Source: Verticillium longisporum
Lineage: Eukaryota > Ascomycota > Sordariomycetes > Glomerellales > Plectosphaerellaceae
Direction of reading: 5' to 3'
Assembly (NCBI GenBank): GCA_019188255.1
Contig: JAETXT010000002.1
Location: forward strand, 806,001 to 870,000
Length of the DNA: 64,000 nt
The notes beneath the pieces were generated by a model. That model was not told where the DNA came from. It ran no database searches and was given only the letters and a program-made list of their open reading frames with translations. Every line of letters begins with the position of its first letter. Positions within the stretch are counted from its first letter, which is position 1. A program made the translations under genes and the position numbers. Positions 53,633 to 64,000 of the stretch are shown here, one piece after another.

Positions 53633-56600
53633 TCACATCAATAAATACAGCGCTCGGACGCCTTTTTCTGCCGCCGCGATATGCCACGGCCTCACGTCCG
53701 TCTCCCTATCCACCATGCCCCTGGCCCGTGCCAAGGTCCCAAGGCCACGGAAATAGTTGAGCATCTCCCTGAGCAGGGCTTCAAGAGCTCGCGGGTTCCC
53801 GTCTGTGTGTACAATGTTCACCTCCATGATGACTGGGGGATCCTCAACCTTGGTCCCACCCCGCTTGACAAGGTAGCCACTGATGAGAGAGGTGCTTAGC
53901 TCTCCGGGCACGGTCGAGTTACTCAGTCTGTGGGATAATACGGCGCCCCAAGTCTGGTCGGTCACATCAACGAGAATTGCGTCGCCCTCGGCTGGTTCTG
54001 TCACATCCGCCCCTCCTGGCGTACCTGTCGGCGTGCTAGCATTTGCCTGGCTGCCGTCTTTCATGGGTGTCGAGGGGGTGCCGATCTGGTCCGGGGAAAC
54101 GGTTGACGGCTGAGGGGTGGAAACAGGTGTGGTATAGAACGACGTCGAAGCTGTAGGCGGGACCTTGACCGCTGGAGGGACGAGCTGCAACGAGGGGCTC
54201 GTGTCGACCGTCATGAGCGTCAAGCTGACCGATGCCTGCTGCTCCGTCTGGGCCAAACCTACCCAGAAGTCAATCTCACTCTGGTCCATGCACCCGCATT
54301 TGGTTATAATGATACGCCAATGCACCTTCCATCGAGAGATAAGGTCATGAGTCGTCTCCCAAATTTCATGTGTGACTTCGTTCAACGAACTTGACAATGA
54401 CTTGCCCTTTCGACCGAGATTGTACGACGCCGTCATTTGCTGACTTCCACGGTTGTCCGTCCAAGCTGCCGTGATCCACCTTTCGTCAACGCTTTGTGCA
54501 TATGCTATGTGGATGCAGGTATTTTCGTGCATAAGCGAGGATGACCCTGTGTTATTGAGCCTGAAATCGATGTTCCGCGGCAGGGTATGCTCGAGGAGGA
54601 TGGCAGGCGCAGGCATAGGCCCCCCAAATATGGTGCATCGGTCGTATGTCTCCAACGCTAACTTGATGAGGTCAATAGGTAAAGCCGTTGGCATTCCAGA
54701 GACTGCTGTCAAGAAATCCACTGGTAGAAGTTGCAGCACCAACTCGTTTGGTGGGGCAAGCCTCTTGTCGGCAAGGGCCTTCTTATACAGTTCGAAGAGC
54801 TGCTGGAAAGCCGTGCAAGCTTCGACGATCGACTCCGGATGACTTGGTATGTAGACGATGAAGACGACAAGGTTCTTCTCACGAGCCTCAAGGGAAAGCA
54901 GACTCTGGTTCAGGCTATCCATGCGATCAGCCAAACTTTGGCCGTGCATTGCTCCATCGACCGTTGGTGTGCCAGTCAGACGTTCTTCCTCCCACGGCAC
55001 GAGCCCGCCTGTTGTATGACCACTCTCGCCGTTGACAATGTCGAATCCTCCCAGCTTCAGGAACTCATACGTGTTTCTTATGCGCCCCAGAAACGTCGTG
55101 GCGAAGTCAGACAGACCGTTTAAATTTGGAAACACGCAAGCGGCAGTAATATTCTTTGCCCCTTGAGACGGACCCAGACCAAGGGTCTCCCAGAATGAGA
55201 TCGTCGATGGCAGAACAGACAGCTTCGAGTCCAGGCGCTTGATCTCTAGATGAGGCGGAGGAATTTGGAACAGATAGTTGGGCTTTGGAGGTTCAGCGTT
55301 CGGATCTCGAGCAGGCACTGGTCGAGGCTGAGCTCTACTGGGAGGTCCAAGGAGGGGGACATCGGACGCTTCGATCAAGTCTCGGAATTGACATTGAGTT
55401 GAATCTCCCAGTGCAGCAGGTATAGCTTGCTGCAGTACCAGAGATAATGTTCTGGAAAGAGATGCTAGTTGGCGGCGGGTTTCGGGAGCGACAGGGGAGT
55501 TAAACGTCGCCGACTGTGCATCACGCAAACAGAGACTGCCAGAAATCGCCTGCTCAGTGAGAATCTGAGCAACAGTGATGATGTCGTCATCTTGAAGTGA
55601 TAGCTGGCTCAAAAGAGGCTCTGGATCGTCAAAGTATTTCGCAACAGCAACTTCGGGAACCTCGAACCTGGCAATCCTGGGCAACTCTAACGCCAAAGAT
55701 GGATCCGAATCCTCCACTACGGATTCGACATCTCTCAACGACGTCACATGTGACACCATGTCGTCCTCAAGATTCAGTCTTTTGGTGCTTGCCTTAAAGG
55801 GTGAGGTTGGTTCCTCCATCAAGTCGGGCGATTCGTCAACGTCGGACTCGAGGCTCATGTCATCAGCGTCTGAGGATAGCTCTTCGATTTTATCCGGGCT
55901 CGCTTGCAGACTGCTGTTTTCCAAACCATCAGTGATGCTGCGGATGCGCGCATTTGTGTTGTCCGTTCGAAAAGGTTTGCGATGCGACTTGCTATGTCTG
56001 CGTAGGTAATCTGTAGTTGGAGGCTTCTTGAGACTGAGGCTCGTGTCTGAATGTGTAGGTGTCCATCGGCAGGCGAAACGACCTCCTTGCTCGTACTTCT
56101 TGCTTGCTAGAGGAAGTACAGGATCAAACTCGATACTGTCAAAAACGCTGCCTTTGCGTGCTGTTACTGTAGGAGAGCTGCCAAGGGATTGGTTGTTTAG
56201 ACGGCCGAGAGAGGCCCGAACCTTCTTGAATACGGTGGCTGGGTCAAAGGGGCTAGGCTCTCGCTTGTTACTAAGAGCCTTTGAATTGTCACTAGTCGGG
56301 CGTCCTCTTGTCTCGTCGTTCAGTGTGCTCCGCGCATGTCGAAGCTCCGGCTTGGTGAAAATGGGCGCTTCCGTTTTCGGTGTCGTCTCCTCAGGAGGGT
56401 CGTCAATAGTGGGTGGTAAGATATCTGCTTGTAACGAAACTGGCTCAGGCGTTGTCGTCGGGAGGCTCGTCATCGTCGTGTCAGGCGCAGACATGTTGAG
56501 GTCCAGAGGATTATTGTCATCATCTTCATCGAAAAAACTGAAGTCTGCGTCCGTGATGTCTGTGTCGCCAAACATGTCCGGGCCCATGTCTCCAAAAAGG

Positions 56601-58306
56601 TTGTCATCCCCCTCGAAAGTCGAATCACCTCGATCTCTCTTAGTGTCAGTTTGCTCCCAGCTATCGCCTTCAGTATCTGCCATGACTACCGCGTTGACCA
56701 TGGGTGCATCGCCATCTACAGGCGCAGCGACCGACGAAGGCGGCCCAGGGCTCGAGGTTACGACATCTGCCGCTGGCGCGGTGAAGATGCCAAGTGGATT
56801 CTGAACAGCGTCCGGCGGCGTAGGATACATGGCGCTGGCGGCAGCAGCATTGGCTGCACGTCTAGGGTCCATCGGAAACTGGTCAGTTGGCTGAGGGGCA
56901 GCGGGGGCTTGAGCTTGAACCTCCTTCGCAGAAGCGGCCGCCTCTCTTGCTTTGCGTCGCTGAACAATGCTTTCCTCCCTCTCAGTGCCGGACTGAAACC
57001 AGGTCTTGGCTTCCGTCAGAGAGTCGGCCGCCTCCTTCGATGCCAGCGCTATATCAGTCCTTTCGCTCTGGTTGGCCTGTGGATCCACAGATCTCTTTCT
57101 AAAACAGAGAATCGAAGGCCATGAAAAGATCATAGGCGGTGACGAATTTCGCACCGGCGTTCCTCTGCCTTCAGCTCGAAGGTCTACAGGCCTCCGAGGA
57201 GAGAGTTGGAGTGCGACCCACGTACAATTTTGCAACGTATGCCCGGATAAGCCCCAGCCTTTCAGCATGCTGGTGCATATCTCTCTCCATTGTGATGACT
57301 TTGCGTCTGGTTCGGGCCTGGGTCGCCATAAACGTGTGTCTGGTGTTTGCCCAATAGTGTCAGCATAAGGCAGGGCACCATTCGCAAGTCCCATGTAGCT
57401 CCCGAGAACTCCAAAGGGCGCCGCCAAGACTTGACTCGACAAAGCCGCCTGGCCTGTACCAGGAACTTCGTGCATAGATATCAGACCTTCACTCAAGACA
57501 AGCGAAAAACTTATGACCAGGGTGCCGGTGGTCGTCAGATAGATCCGAAAGGTTCCAAGGACAGCTGTCTCGGTTCCTGAGGCGTTCTTAGACTCTCCCT
57601 GTCGAATGACTTTGGAGTTCAACAGAATTGTACAGTGGTTCAGCGGGATCGCGGCTAAGCGCCTACAGATTGGCGACGATACAGTGGAAATAATGGCGCT
57701 GATGAATTGCTCGTACGCGATCTTGACAGTGATGGATATCTTGCCATCTGATGACGTTATTGGCGTTGGCTTCCCCTCAGGATCAGAAGAGCTAGGCGTG
57801 GCCGTGTTGGTGTTGTCGAATGAAGAGGCATTTCTGAGGGTTGCATCGGGCACGGAACCATTGAAAGCAGGATGGGTCGGTGTGTTGGCGGCGGTTTGCC
57901 CTTGCCCAACAGGGCGGCTCTTGAAGAGATGACCGGGTTCGAAGGATCCTTCATCAGTGAGCACCAGGTTGAAGCCAGCTACGTCTAATAAATGGTCCAG
58001 GGCACCCCCCTCCTCAGTATGAGCTGTCGGCTGCGTCGCATCTTGTCGTGGGATATGAAAGTGCCATAAGGCGCGGCGACTGCTGTCGAAATTTGCTACA
58101 CGGCCAGCATCTCGAAGCGATTTCTCAATAGCTGGTGCAATCGAAGCGAATGCTTGCGCCTGCTCGGGTGCCGGTTCGTACAGTTGATAAGCGATTGACG
58201 AGATACCTTTCTGTGCGAGAAATGTTAGCCATGCCAGATGTACAGCAAACAGCGAGCGAGCCCTCACAATCAAGAAGATATTAGTGCCATATTGGCTCGT
58301 GTCCAT
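53633..58306 (-). CDS. MED13: Mediator subunit 13 (Ssn2/Srb9), CDK8 module
   Basis: Exon 1 is 58306-58268; after a 57 bp frame-preserving intron (58211-58267), exon 2 runs 58210-53633. 1,538 aa. Med13 tethers the Cdk8-cyclin C kinase module to Mediator and controls stress and nutrient genes. The N-terminal Med13_N region starts MDTSQYGTNIFLI-KGISSIAYQLYEPAP. The middle is long, acidic and Ser/Pro-rich. The C-terminal Med13_C domain includes TLGLGPSQGAKNITAACVFP, DRCTIFGGPMPAPAILLE and the terminal RARGMVDRETDVRPWHIAAA block ending ALYLLM. The intron was recognised from GTGAGG, a TAAC branch and GCACAG, and its removal restores the family N-terminus; the frame stays open through it, so it is easily missed. 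ATG 58306 is used because the frame upstream reaches only a TTG. Confidence 0.93.
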   Translation of the reverse strand: MDTSQYGTNIFLIVRARSLFAVHLAWLTFLAQKGISSIAYQLYEPAPEQAQAFASIAPAIEKSLRDAGRVANFDSSRRALWHFHIPRQDATQPTAHTEEGGALDHLLDVAGFNLVLTDEGSFEPGHLFKSRPVGQGQTAANTPTHPAFNGSVPDATLRNASSFDNTNTATPSSSDPEGKPTPITSSDGKISITVKIAYEQFISAIISTVSSPICRRLAAIPLNHCTILLNSKVIRQGESKNASGTETAVLGTFRIYLTTTGTLVISFSLVLSEGLISMHEVPGTGQAALSSQVLAAPFGVLGSYMGLANGALPYADTIGQTPDTRLWRPRPEPDAKSSQWREICTSMLKGWGLSGHTLQNCTWVALQLSPRRPVDLRAEGRGTPVRNSSPPMIFSWPSILCFRKRSVDPQANQSERTDIALASKEAADSLTEAKTWFQSGTEREESIVQRRKAREAAASAKEVQAQAPAAPQPTDQFPMDPRRAANAAAASAMYPTPPDAVQNPLGIFTAPAADVVTSSPGPPSSVAAPVDGDAPMVNAVVMADTEGDSWEQTDTKRDRGDSTFEGDDNLFGDMGPDMFGDTDITDADFSFFDEDDDNNPLDLNMSAPDTTMTSLPTTTPEPVSLQADILPPTIDDPPEETTPKTEAPIFTKPELRHARSTLNDETRGRPTSDNSKALSNKREPSPFDPATVFKKVRASLGRLNNQSLGSSPTVTARKGSVFDSIEFDPVLPLASKKYEQGGRFACRWTPTHSDTSLSLKKPPTTDYLRRHSKSHRKPFRTDNTNARIRSITDGLENSSLQASPDKIEELSSDADDMSLESDVDESPDLMEEPTSPFKASTKRLNLEDDMVSHVTSLRDVESVVEDSDPSLALELPRIARFEVPEVAVAKYFDDPEPLLSQLSLQDDDIITVAQILTEQAISGSLCLRDAQSATFNSPVAPETRRQLASLSRTLSLVLQQAIPAALGDSTQCQFRDLIEASDVPLLGPPSRAQPRPVPARDPNAEPPKPNYLFQIPPPHLEIKRLDSKLSVLPSTISFWETLGLGPSQGAKNITAACVFPNLNGLSDFATTFLGRIRNTYEFLKLGGFDIVNGESGHTTGGLVPWEEERLTGTPTVDGAMHGQSLADRMDSLNQSLLSLEAREKNLVVFIVYIPSHPESIVEACTAFQQLFELYKKALADKRLAPPNELVLQLLPVDFLTAVSGMPTALPIDLIKLALETYDRCTIFGGPMPAPAILLEHTLPRNIDFRLNNTGSSSLMHENTCIHIAYAQSVDERWITAAWTDNRGSQQMTASYNLGRKGKSLSSSLNEVTHEIWETTHDLISRWKVHWRIIITKCGCMDQSEIDFWVGLAQTEQQASVSLTLMTVDTSPSLQLVPPAVKVPPTASTSFYTTPVSTPQPSTVSPDQIGTPSTPMKDGSQANASTPTGTPGGADVTEPAEGDAILVDVTDQTWGAVLSHRLSNSTVPGELSTSLISGYLVKRGGTKVEDPPVIMEVNIVHTDGNPRALEALLREMLNYFRGLGTLARARGMVDRETDVRPWHIAAAEKGVRALYLLM

Positions 58307-59141
58307 GTCGACGGTGTGATGCGGGTTCAAGGTGTCGACTTGGCGACATCAAGATCCCCGCTGTGACTTGTCTCTCGTCTCTGGGGCTCTTCCAGGCACA
58401 AGCAACCCTATGAGGGGCCACTCATGCAGAACGAGACTTAGAGAAGACGGATTCCGTGCGAAATTTTGTGTTTAAGATGTGTGTAGAGGCGTTGCTTCCG
58501 AATCGATTCTTGGAGACGCCCGACGCCATCTCAGCGAGCCGAGTCCAAGCCGAGATGGATCGAGGTAGACCAGCTAGTTGTCTGGGCTCAGGAAAGGGCA
58601 GAGCTGAGTAGAGTTGTCGACGGAATACTGCAAGTTCTTATCGTGTTCGCTTCAAATCCAATTCATGGCAATGGCTGGGATGATGGTGATACGCCGTCGA
58701 GGGTCGACTTTCGCGAGCTGGCTTGGCTAGGTACCTCAGCAAGCTGAGTCGAGAGGATGGTCACGTTCGCTGCGCGAGGTATGGCTTGAACTGCGACTGG
58801 AAGGCAGGGACCATTTGCAACGAACAGCAGACCCCTGTCCTCCACAAACTCCACCGCGCAGCGCGCAGCGGAGGAGCCCGCATCATTAAGACCGTGCTGC
58901 CAATCACCTCAGACTTGCAAAGCTCGGTCAGCAGAGCCGCTAACGCATCCTTACCCTTGCCATGAGCGGGGCCTCACCGAGGTGCACTTATCTTATCGGA
59001 AGTTTTTTCTACAACCCGAAGGTCCATGGCTGGTCCCTCCGCAAAATTTGGCTAGCTTTGGCAGGTGATCTTCTCTTCCAGTATAATTTTTTGCGGCCTT
59101 GGGATTCAACACCATAAGTCTGGTGATATTCTATCGTCGAC
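58307..59141. promoter_or_regulatory. divergent promoter region MED13 / ENP2
   Basis: 835 bp between start codons on opposite strands. Short open frames have no recognisable product. An A/T-rich element (TATAATTTTTT) lies about 60 bp upstream of the ENP2 ATG. Confidence 0.5.
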
Positions 59142-61102
59142 ATGAAGCTCACGAACCCGGGCACCGTCCCGGTTTACACCATTTCCGGCGCATCGACTGC
59201 CAGGCCCCTTCCCGACTGGCTGGCGCGCAGGAGAAAGCGATCGCTGAAGAATGATCTCGAGTACCAGAATCGTGTTGAGCTCTTGCAGGACTTCGAATTC
59301 GAGGAGGCAAGCAACTGCATTGCAGTCAGTGAGGACGGCGAGTGGTCGGTCAGCGCAGGAACATACAAGCCTCAGATTCACGTCCACACTCTTTCGCAAC
59401 TTTGTCTGTCTTTTGCACGCCACACCGAGTCTTTGACTGAGAAGCTCGCCATTCTTTCTTCCGATTACTCCAAGACCCTCCTCCTACAAACCGACCGACG
59501 ACTCGAACTACACACACCGATGGGACTCCACTACGGCATTCGCATTCCCCGATATGGCAGAGACTTGGTCTACGACAGGCAATCTGCCGAGGTCTACGTT
59601 CCTTCCGTGGGTGTCGACTCAGACGGGTTCGGCGAAGTGTTCCGTCTCAACCTTGAGGTTGGAAGGTTTATGAAGTCGTTCCAGGTTGATGTCGGTGGGG
59701 ACGAGCCCGGCGCCGGCTTGCAAGGAAGCATCGCCGCCGGTAGTGTGAACACGGCGGCCATCGCCGAGAGATCACACGGACTGGCTGCGTTTGGCACATC
59801 GATCGGCACTGTCGAGTTCTGGGATCCGAGGTCAAAGTCGCGTGTCGCCCTTCTCTCCAGCCAAGAGGGTGGTATTACGGCACTCGACTTCAACAGCTCT
59901 GGTTTGTCGCTAGCCACGGGTTCCGCGAACGGCATGGTGCAGCTGTTCGATATGCGCCGACCTATTCCCCTCCTTTCCAAGGACCAAGGCTACGGCTTCC
60001 CGATCAAGAAGCTGATTCACATGACGACCGCGTCTCAAGAAAAGAAGGTCATGTCGGCGGACAAGAGAATTATCAAGATCTGGGACGAGCTAGATGGCGA
60101 GCCCTTCACTTCCGTCGAGCCCATCGTGGATCTCAACGACGTGGCCTGGTGCAAAGATACCGGCATGCTTCTCACCGCCAATGAAGGTTTGTTTCAAACA
60201 CCAAGTCGATTGATCCGAAAGCTAGCTGACACTCCCAACCAGGCCAACAGCAACACTCGTTCTTCATCCCCAGTCTCGGACCCGCCCCGAAGTGGTGCTC
60301 CTTCCTCGATAATATGGTTGAGGAGATGGCTGAAGAAGACCCCACGGAAACCTACGATAACTACAAATTCCTTACCCTCGCTGAGCTCAAGTCTCTCAGC
60401 TTGGCCCATCTCATCGGCAAGACCAATCTGCTCCGCCCTTACATGCACGGCTACTTTGTCGCCTCGAAACTATACGACCAGGCCCGTCTCATCGCAAACC
60501 CATACATCTGGGAGGAGGAGAAGACGAAGCGCATCAAGGAGAAGGTGGAGAAGGAGCGCGAGAGCCGCATCCGCGGCAAGAAGAAGGTCAAGGTCAACCA
60601 AAAGCTCGCCGACAAGCTCCTTCAGCGCCAGGAGAACAGAGAGAAGGTGGATGTCGAGGCCGGCATGTTGGGCGACGACCGTTTCGCCAAGATCTTCGAG
60701 GACGAGGCGTTCAAGGTCGACGAGACGAGTCGCGAATACCACCAGCTCAACCCCAGCAGCACACCATATGCGCGGTCTGGAGCGCCTGTAAGGGATTCTC
60801 AGGGCAAAGAGGACGATTCCAACGAGCCTTCCCGGCAGCCGAAGCAAACTCCTGCGGATATCGTCATGAGGGTTTCTTCGTCGTCCAAGGGCAATGGCCC
60901 GAAGGACACAGCATTGGGCTCCCGCGCACAAAAGTCGGGCAGGGTGTCCAAGGTCCGCGGGGATGTTGTGGGCGAGCGACAGGTCAGCTTTGTGCCGGCA
61001 CCAAGACACAAGAAGAAGCCCCAACAGTTCGATTCGGAGCCGAGGGAGAAGAAGTCTGGTCCGAGGAGGAGCGCGAGCTCCAATACTTTCAGGAAACTCT
61101 AA
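59142..61102 (+). CDS. ENP2: Enp2/NOL10, nucleolar small-subunit ribosome biogenesis protein
   Basis: Two exons, 59142-60186 and 60243-61102, with a 56 bp intron, giving 634 aa. Enp2 is a component of the 90S pre-ribosome needed for 18S rRNA maturation. It shows an N-terminal WD40-type propeller (for example SVSAGTYKPQIHVHTL, TGSANGMVQLFDMRRP, SADKRIIKIWDELDGEP), the linker WCSFLDNMVEEMAEE with LIGKTNLLRPYMHGYFV, a highly charged coiled segment, the NUC153 motif DDRFAKIFEDEAFKVDETS, and a basic tail. The start MKLTNPGTVPVYTISGAS matches the family N-terminus. Yeast Enp2 is about 70 residues longer. Confidence 0.94.
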
Positions 61103-61254
61103 ATTCAACGCATAAAAAGAATACCCAACGACTATGTTTTACACAATGGAGGTTCCTCAAAAGCTCTCCGCACCAGGCTACTGTCGAGCTGTTGAGTTCG
61201 TGAACGCGCCAAGTCGACAGGTGAATCATGACGGCCAAACTTCCATTATGGGCC

Positions 61255-61790
61255 CTATTTCCTTCCCCACTTCTTCTTGTCCTTCAACTGCAACTCTATC
61301 GCCATACCCTTCTCCAGGTCTTCGGGCCGGAGTCGAGGAGTTGGCGGTACGTCATCAAGCTTTGTACGACCGCGGCGGGACCTCCGAGGGAATCCTAGAT
61401 CTCTTAGTGAAATTCGGTTCGACGAGGTGTAAGAGCTGTGACAACCTTGCGCGCCGACCGGCGAAGGTTTTCTCTGATTTTCCACTCGCGCTTTTTGGCG
61501 ACATAGAAGAGAACGGCCATTCCGACTGCCATGCGTTAGAGCTGCGGGTTCGCTTCTACCACAATGGAAGGAAGACTTACTGCCGAGGGCGGCGATGATG
61601 GAAACAACAACAATGATGGCGATCAAGGCCTCTTCGGAGATGCTGATTGCACCAGGGCTGTCGCCAGAGGCACCAGCCTCGCTGTCAACGGCATGATCTG
61701 CGGCCCCGGAGTTTTCCTGACCGCTCGCACCATCGCCGTTATAGTAATTTTCGGTGGCGAGGGGAAATCGTGCGATGTTTGGGATGCCAT
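61255..61790 (-). CDS. small single-pass membrane protein of unknown function (two probable one-base gaps)
   Basis: Reconstructed as exon 1 61790-61581 and exon 2 61525-61255, with a 55 bp GTAAGT-CAG intron and a CTAAC branch site. The product, about 160 residues, would begin MASQTSHDFPSPPK, have an acidic extracellular stretch, a membrane helix (ALIAIIVVVSIIAALGIG continuing MAVLFYV), a basic stop-transfer AKKREWKIRENLRRSARK and a cytosolic tail with DDVPPTPRLRPEDLEKG. As written, two one-base gaps are needed: in a T-run at 61748-61751 and near 61,407-61,412. Spliced length is 481 nt, and two added bases give 483. I do not know a function. Alternatively it is a pseudogene or one shift is an unrecognised intron. 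Confidence 0.6.
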
Positions 61791-63521
61791 GATGTATCGG
61801 CAAGATGTGAGGACAAGAGTGTAAGACTTGGTTGTTTGTATGATACCGTAACGAGGGGACGGTTGGTAGACGGCCTTGTCGAGCAATTTGCACAGCAAAT
61901 CCCGTACGACAAAGTAGATAAATGGAATGATACCCGGTGCAAACGAGAGCGGCCCAGCTGTCGGTATATACAATACAAAGTCTTTTGCTCAAGCCGTCGG
62001 CTCTTCCAGATATTCTTCAACCAAGCCAGTCAACCCCATGTCTGCCATGCGGTCGCTTGGTGCCCCTGACCAGCCTGTCACCCCACCTCGTTCCATGTGA
62101 TGGGCGCATGCAGGTCTCTTCCCACATAGCGTCCCCGAGACGATATCTTCGCTTTACTCGTTTCGTAAGAGGATTGGCTCGTAGACAGTGCTTGTCGAGA
62201 CAAGTGCCAGTGTGCCGCGATGCGTTCATTGGTGGTGGTGATCACTCGAAGCGCCGGCATGCGGCGCCTCTGGGCATGCACCCCTGAAGGGACCCGCCAA
62301 TCAGCAGATCGGTGCCTTGATGGGCGCCTCCAGGATTCAGACGTCGTTCGCTTTTTCCGCCGTCACATCTTTGCTCACTCATGCACCGCCGAATCAGTGC
62401 ACGCGAGGAGCATGGCGAGCTGCAGTGGTGGTGGGGTTTCTTAACGGCAGTGATATCGCTGGCCGATCAATAGCGCCGGTGCACGATGTGGGCGACGGGC
62501 ACTGCACTGCTTTTCCCAGTGTGATGGGCTGTTGTGATGGGTCTAACGACGTGCTGTCCTGCATCTGGCTCCGAAGTCATCACAGCATTGTTGTTGACCT
62601 TGTCACACCGTCAATGCCGGTACAACTGACTGCGTCCTGCCTTCATCCGATGATTGAGTTGATATCTTGCTCATTCGACAGCTTTAGACACTTTTGGGCT
62701 GTATCATTTACCGCCCGGCTCGCTGGCTCCTTGAGACTGATAGAGCTGCTTGACACGTCAAAAGTGTTGCCAAGTTTGTGTCCGCCCACACGATCCCTGT
62801 CTCGTGTGCTGATGAGCGGATTCCCGAACCGTGGGAGTGGTCGCGACCGGCAGGCCCATGACTGCCGAGGACCGCATTGGTGCAGTTTCGCCATATCGCA
62901 AGATGCAGTATGGTCTGCACTTGATCAATGCGCCTGTACACAGGCGTGTAACGGAAGCAGGCGCATATGACAGTATCAGTCGTCATCGCTTCCCATAATC
63001 TTTGACAGCCATGCCTCGATCGAGCCTCTGCGTACATAGGTACCTCAATACCTTAATCACAGCTCTCGGTATCAGCATCTGGCAAAAGGCACAAAAAGCA
63101 AGTGCAACGGCCCAATGCTGTGGCCAGCAGGATGATGGGGTGAGGGTAGCGTCACTTCACATGATCGTCCTTTTGGCAGCAGCTGCCCTAACCATATCTG
63201 GGTGCTTGCCGTATACACTGAAAACAAAGCGGCAAGTGCCTCACAACGGCCGATCTTGAAATGGGCAAGCAAGGTGGCAACTTCCTCTTCTTACTTCTTC
63301 CTCAATCATCACAATGGCTTGCAAATATTGGCTTTGGGGTGCTGGCACGTGGCTTCCCTGACAATCCGTGCAGGACGAAGACGGGGAGTGACACCTGTAT
63401 CTTTTCCATTCTCATCACCAAAATCAAGGCAGTTCCTGAAATTCCACAAGTCTAGTGGCCGTCTCGTGTTCTCGTCAAAGCCAAAGCTTCTCAAACACGG
63501 CAAAAGCATCATCAGCATTGA
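61791..63521. other. intergenic, no supported gene
   Basis: About 1.7 kb. Several open frames exist (for example 62317-62970 plus, 62708-63037 minus, 63202-63630 plus), but none shows a recognisable product, and they do not extend together across splice sites. No tRNA, repeat or RIP-type sequence is seen. Confidence 0.45.
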
Positions 63522-64000
63522 CACCAGCATCTGGGGCTCTGCCCATTTGACTTCAGCGTCTGCCTGTCTAAAGGAGCCTCGCAATTCCCCAATGTTCAAA
63601 CAGGCACAGGTCACACCGCCAAGCACATAGAGCCAGACCTCAGAGTCGTCGGGGCATTGTTCAAGTCACTTGCGCCAAAGCACGTATTGCAGTGGTTTCT
63701 CGTGCCCCGTGCAAGCAGAACCATGCTATCCCCTTCGCTATTTGGAGCTCACTCTAGTCCTGGCCCAACAGCAAGCCAGGTCAGCACCGATATCTCGAAG
63801 AACGCCTCCGTGATCCCTGGATCATCGGATCACAAGGCTGCACCAGTACAGCAACGTGATGAAGAGATAGAACAGTCTATTCTGGCGGAGGACTCCCAGA
63901 TGAAGTGTACCAGGACGGCCCAGTCCAACGATATTCCTGGCTCTGTTAACACTATACCTGGTGTTTCCGACGGCACCATTGAAAATCAATCGCTGAAAGC
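63522..64000 (+). CDS. possible exon of a gene running off the right edge
   Basis: One frame is open from after a TGA at 63519-63521 to the last base (159 codons). It reads KHIEPDLRVVGALFKSLAPK and further on a hydrophilic Ser/Gln-rich region. The first ATG in frame is at 63723; if that is not the start, an upstream exon must exist. No family is recognised and strand choice is uncertain. Confidence 0.3.

Noticed and set aside
58307..58330. N-terminal extension of MED13
   Set aside because: Starts at TTG; the ATG at 58306 matches the family start.
62317..62970. 217-codon frame in the right intergenic region
   Set aside because: No domain, no splice-linked partner, mixed composition; probably chance.

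Overview
This window is nuclear DNA of a filamentous ascomycete (Pezizomycotina, most likely Sordariomycetes). The evidence is compact housekeeping genes with many 42-125 bp GT-AG introns, short intergenic gaps, fungal-type orthologues (KAR2 ending in HDEL, HBS1, CCT5, VPS27, a DOA4-type ubiquitin protease, GEM1, CTR86, MED13, ENP2), a fungal rhodopsin-domain receptor-like gene, and a transposon island carrying the C-to-T and G-to-A decay typical of repeat-induced point mutation (RIP).

Left arm (1-29.5 kb): gene-dense euchromatin. In order: the tail of an unknown gene; KAR2/BiP (-); HBS1 (-); CCT5 (+); a histidine-phosphatase gene (-); an unrecognised 292-aa gene (-); VPS27 (-) facing the DOA4-type protease gene (+); a long-chain acyl-CoA synthetase (-) facing GEM1 (+); the ataxin-10 homologue CTR86 (-); and the first two exons of a methylthioadenosine phosphorylase gene (+) that stops abruptly at about 29,510. 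Themes are protein folding and quality control (BiP, CCT5, HBS1) and ubiquitin-dependent endosomal sorting (VPS27 plus DOA4-type, which share a promoter region).

Transposon island (about 29.5-51.3 kb): an old RIP-degraded repeat (called X here) lies in two inverted copies. The left copy is interrupted by a complete, unmutated 6.45 kb Ty1/copia element with near-identical LTRs. Next comes a heavily RIP-mutated relic of the same copia family, itself interrupted by an unmutated 1,860 bp Fot1/pogo-type transposon. A second, apparently identical Fot1-type copy lies inverted between the copia relic and the inverted X copy, with flanks that do not match each other. The inverted X copy holds a RIP-degraded piggyBac-type transposon. 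RIP-decayed sequence next to pristine duplicated elements implies two phases of activity. The mismatched flanks and the cut-off phosphorylase gene suggest the island is also a rearrangement breakpoint.

Right arm (51.3-64 kb): a rhodopsin-domain seven-helix membrane protein (+), MED13 (-), ENP2 (+), a small single-pass membrane protein (-), then about 1.7 kb without a convincing gene and an open frame running off the right edge.

Several strongly conserved genes (KAR2, GEM1, the small membrane protein and both transposase copies) each lack one base (two in the membrane protein) relative to an intact frame, mostly in homopolymers. In every case adding the missing base or bases makes the spliced length divisible by three, so base-level assembly error should be considered before calling them pseudogenes. 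All identifications come from reading the sequence; no database search was run.
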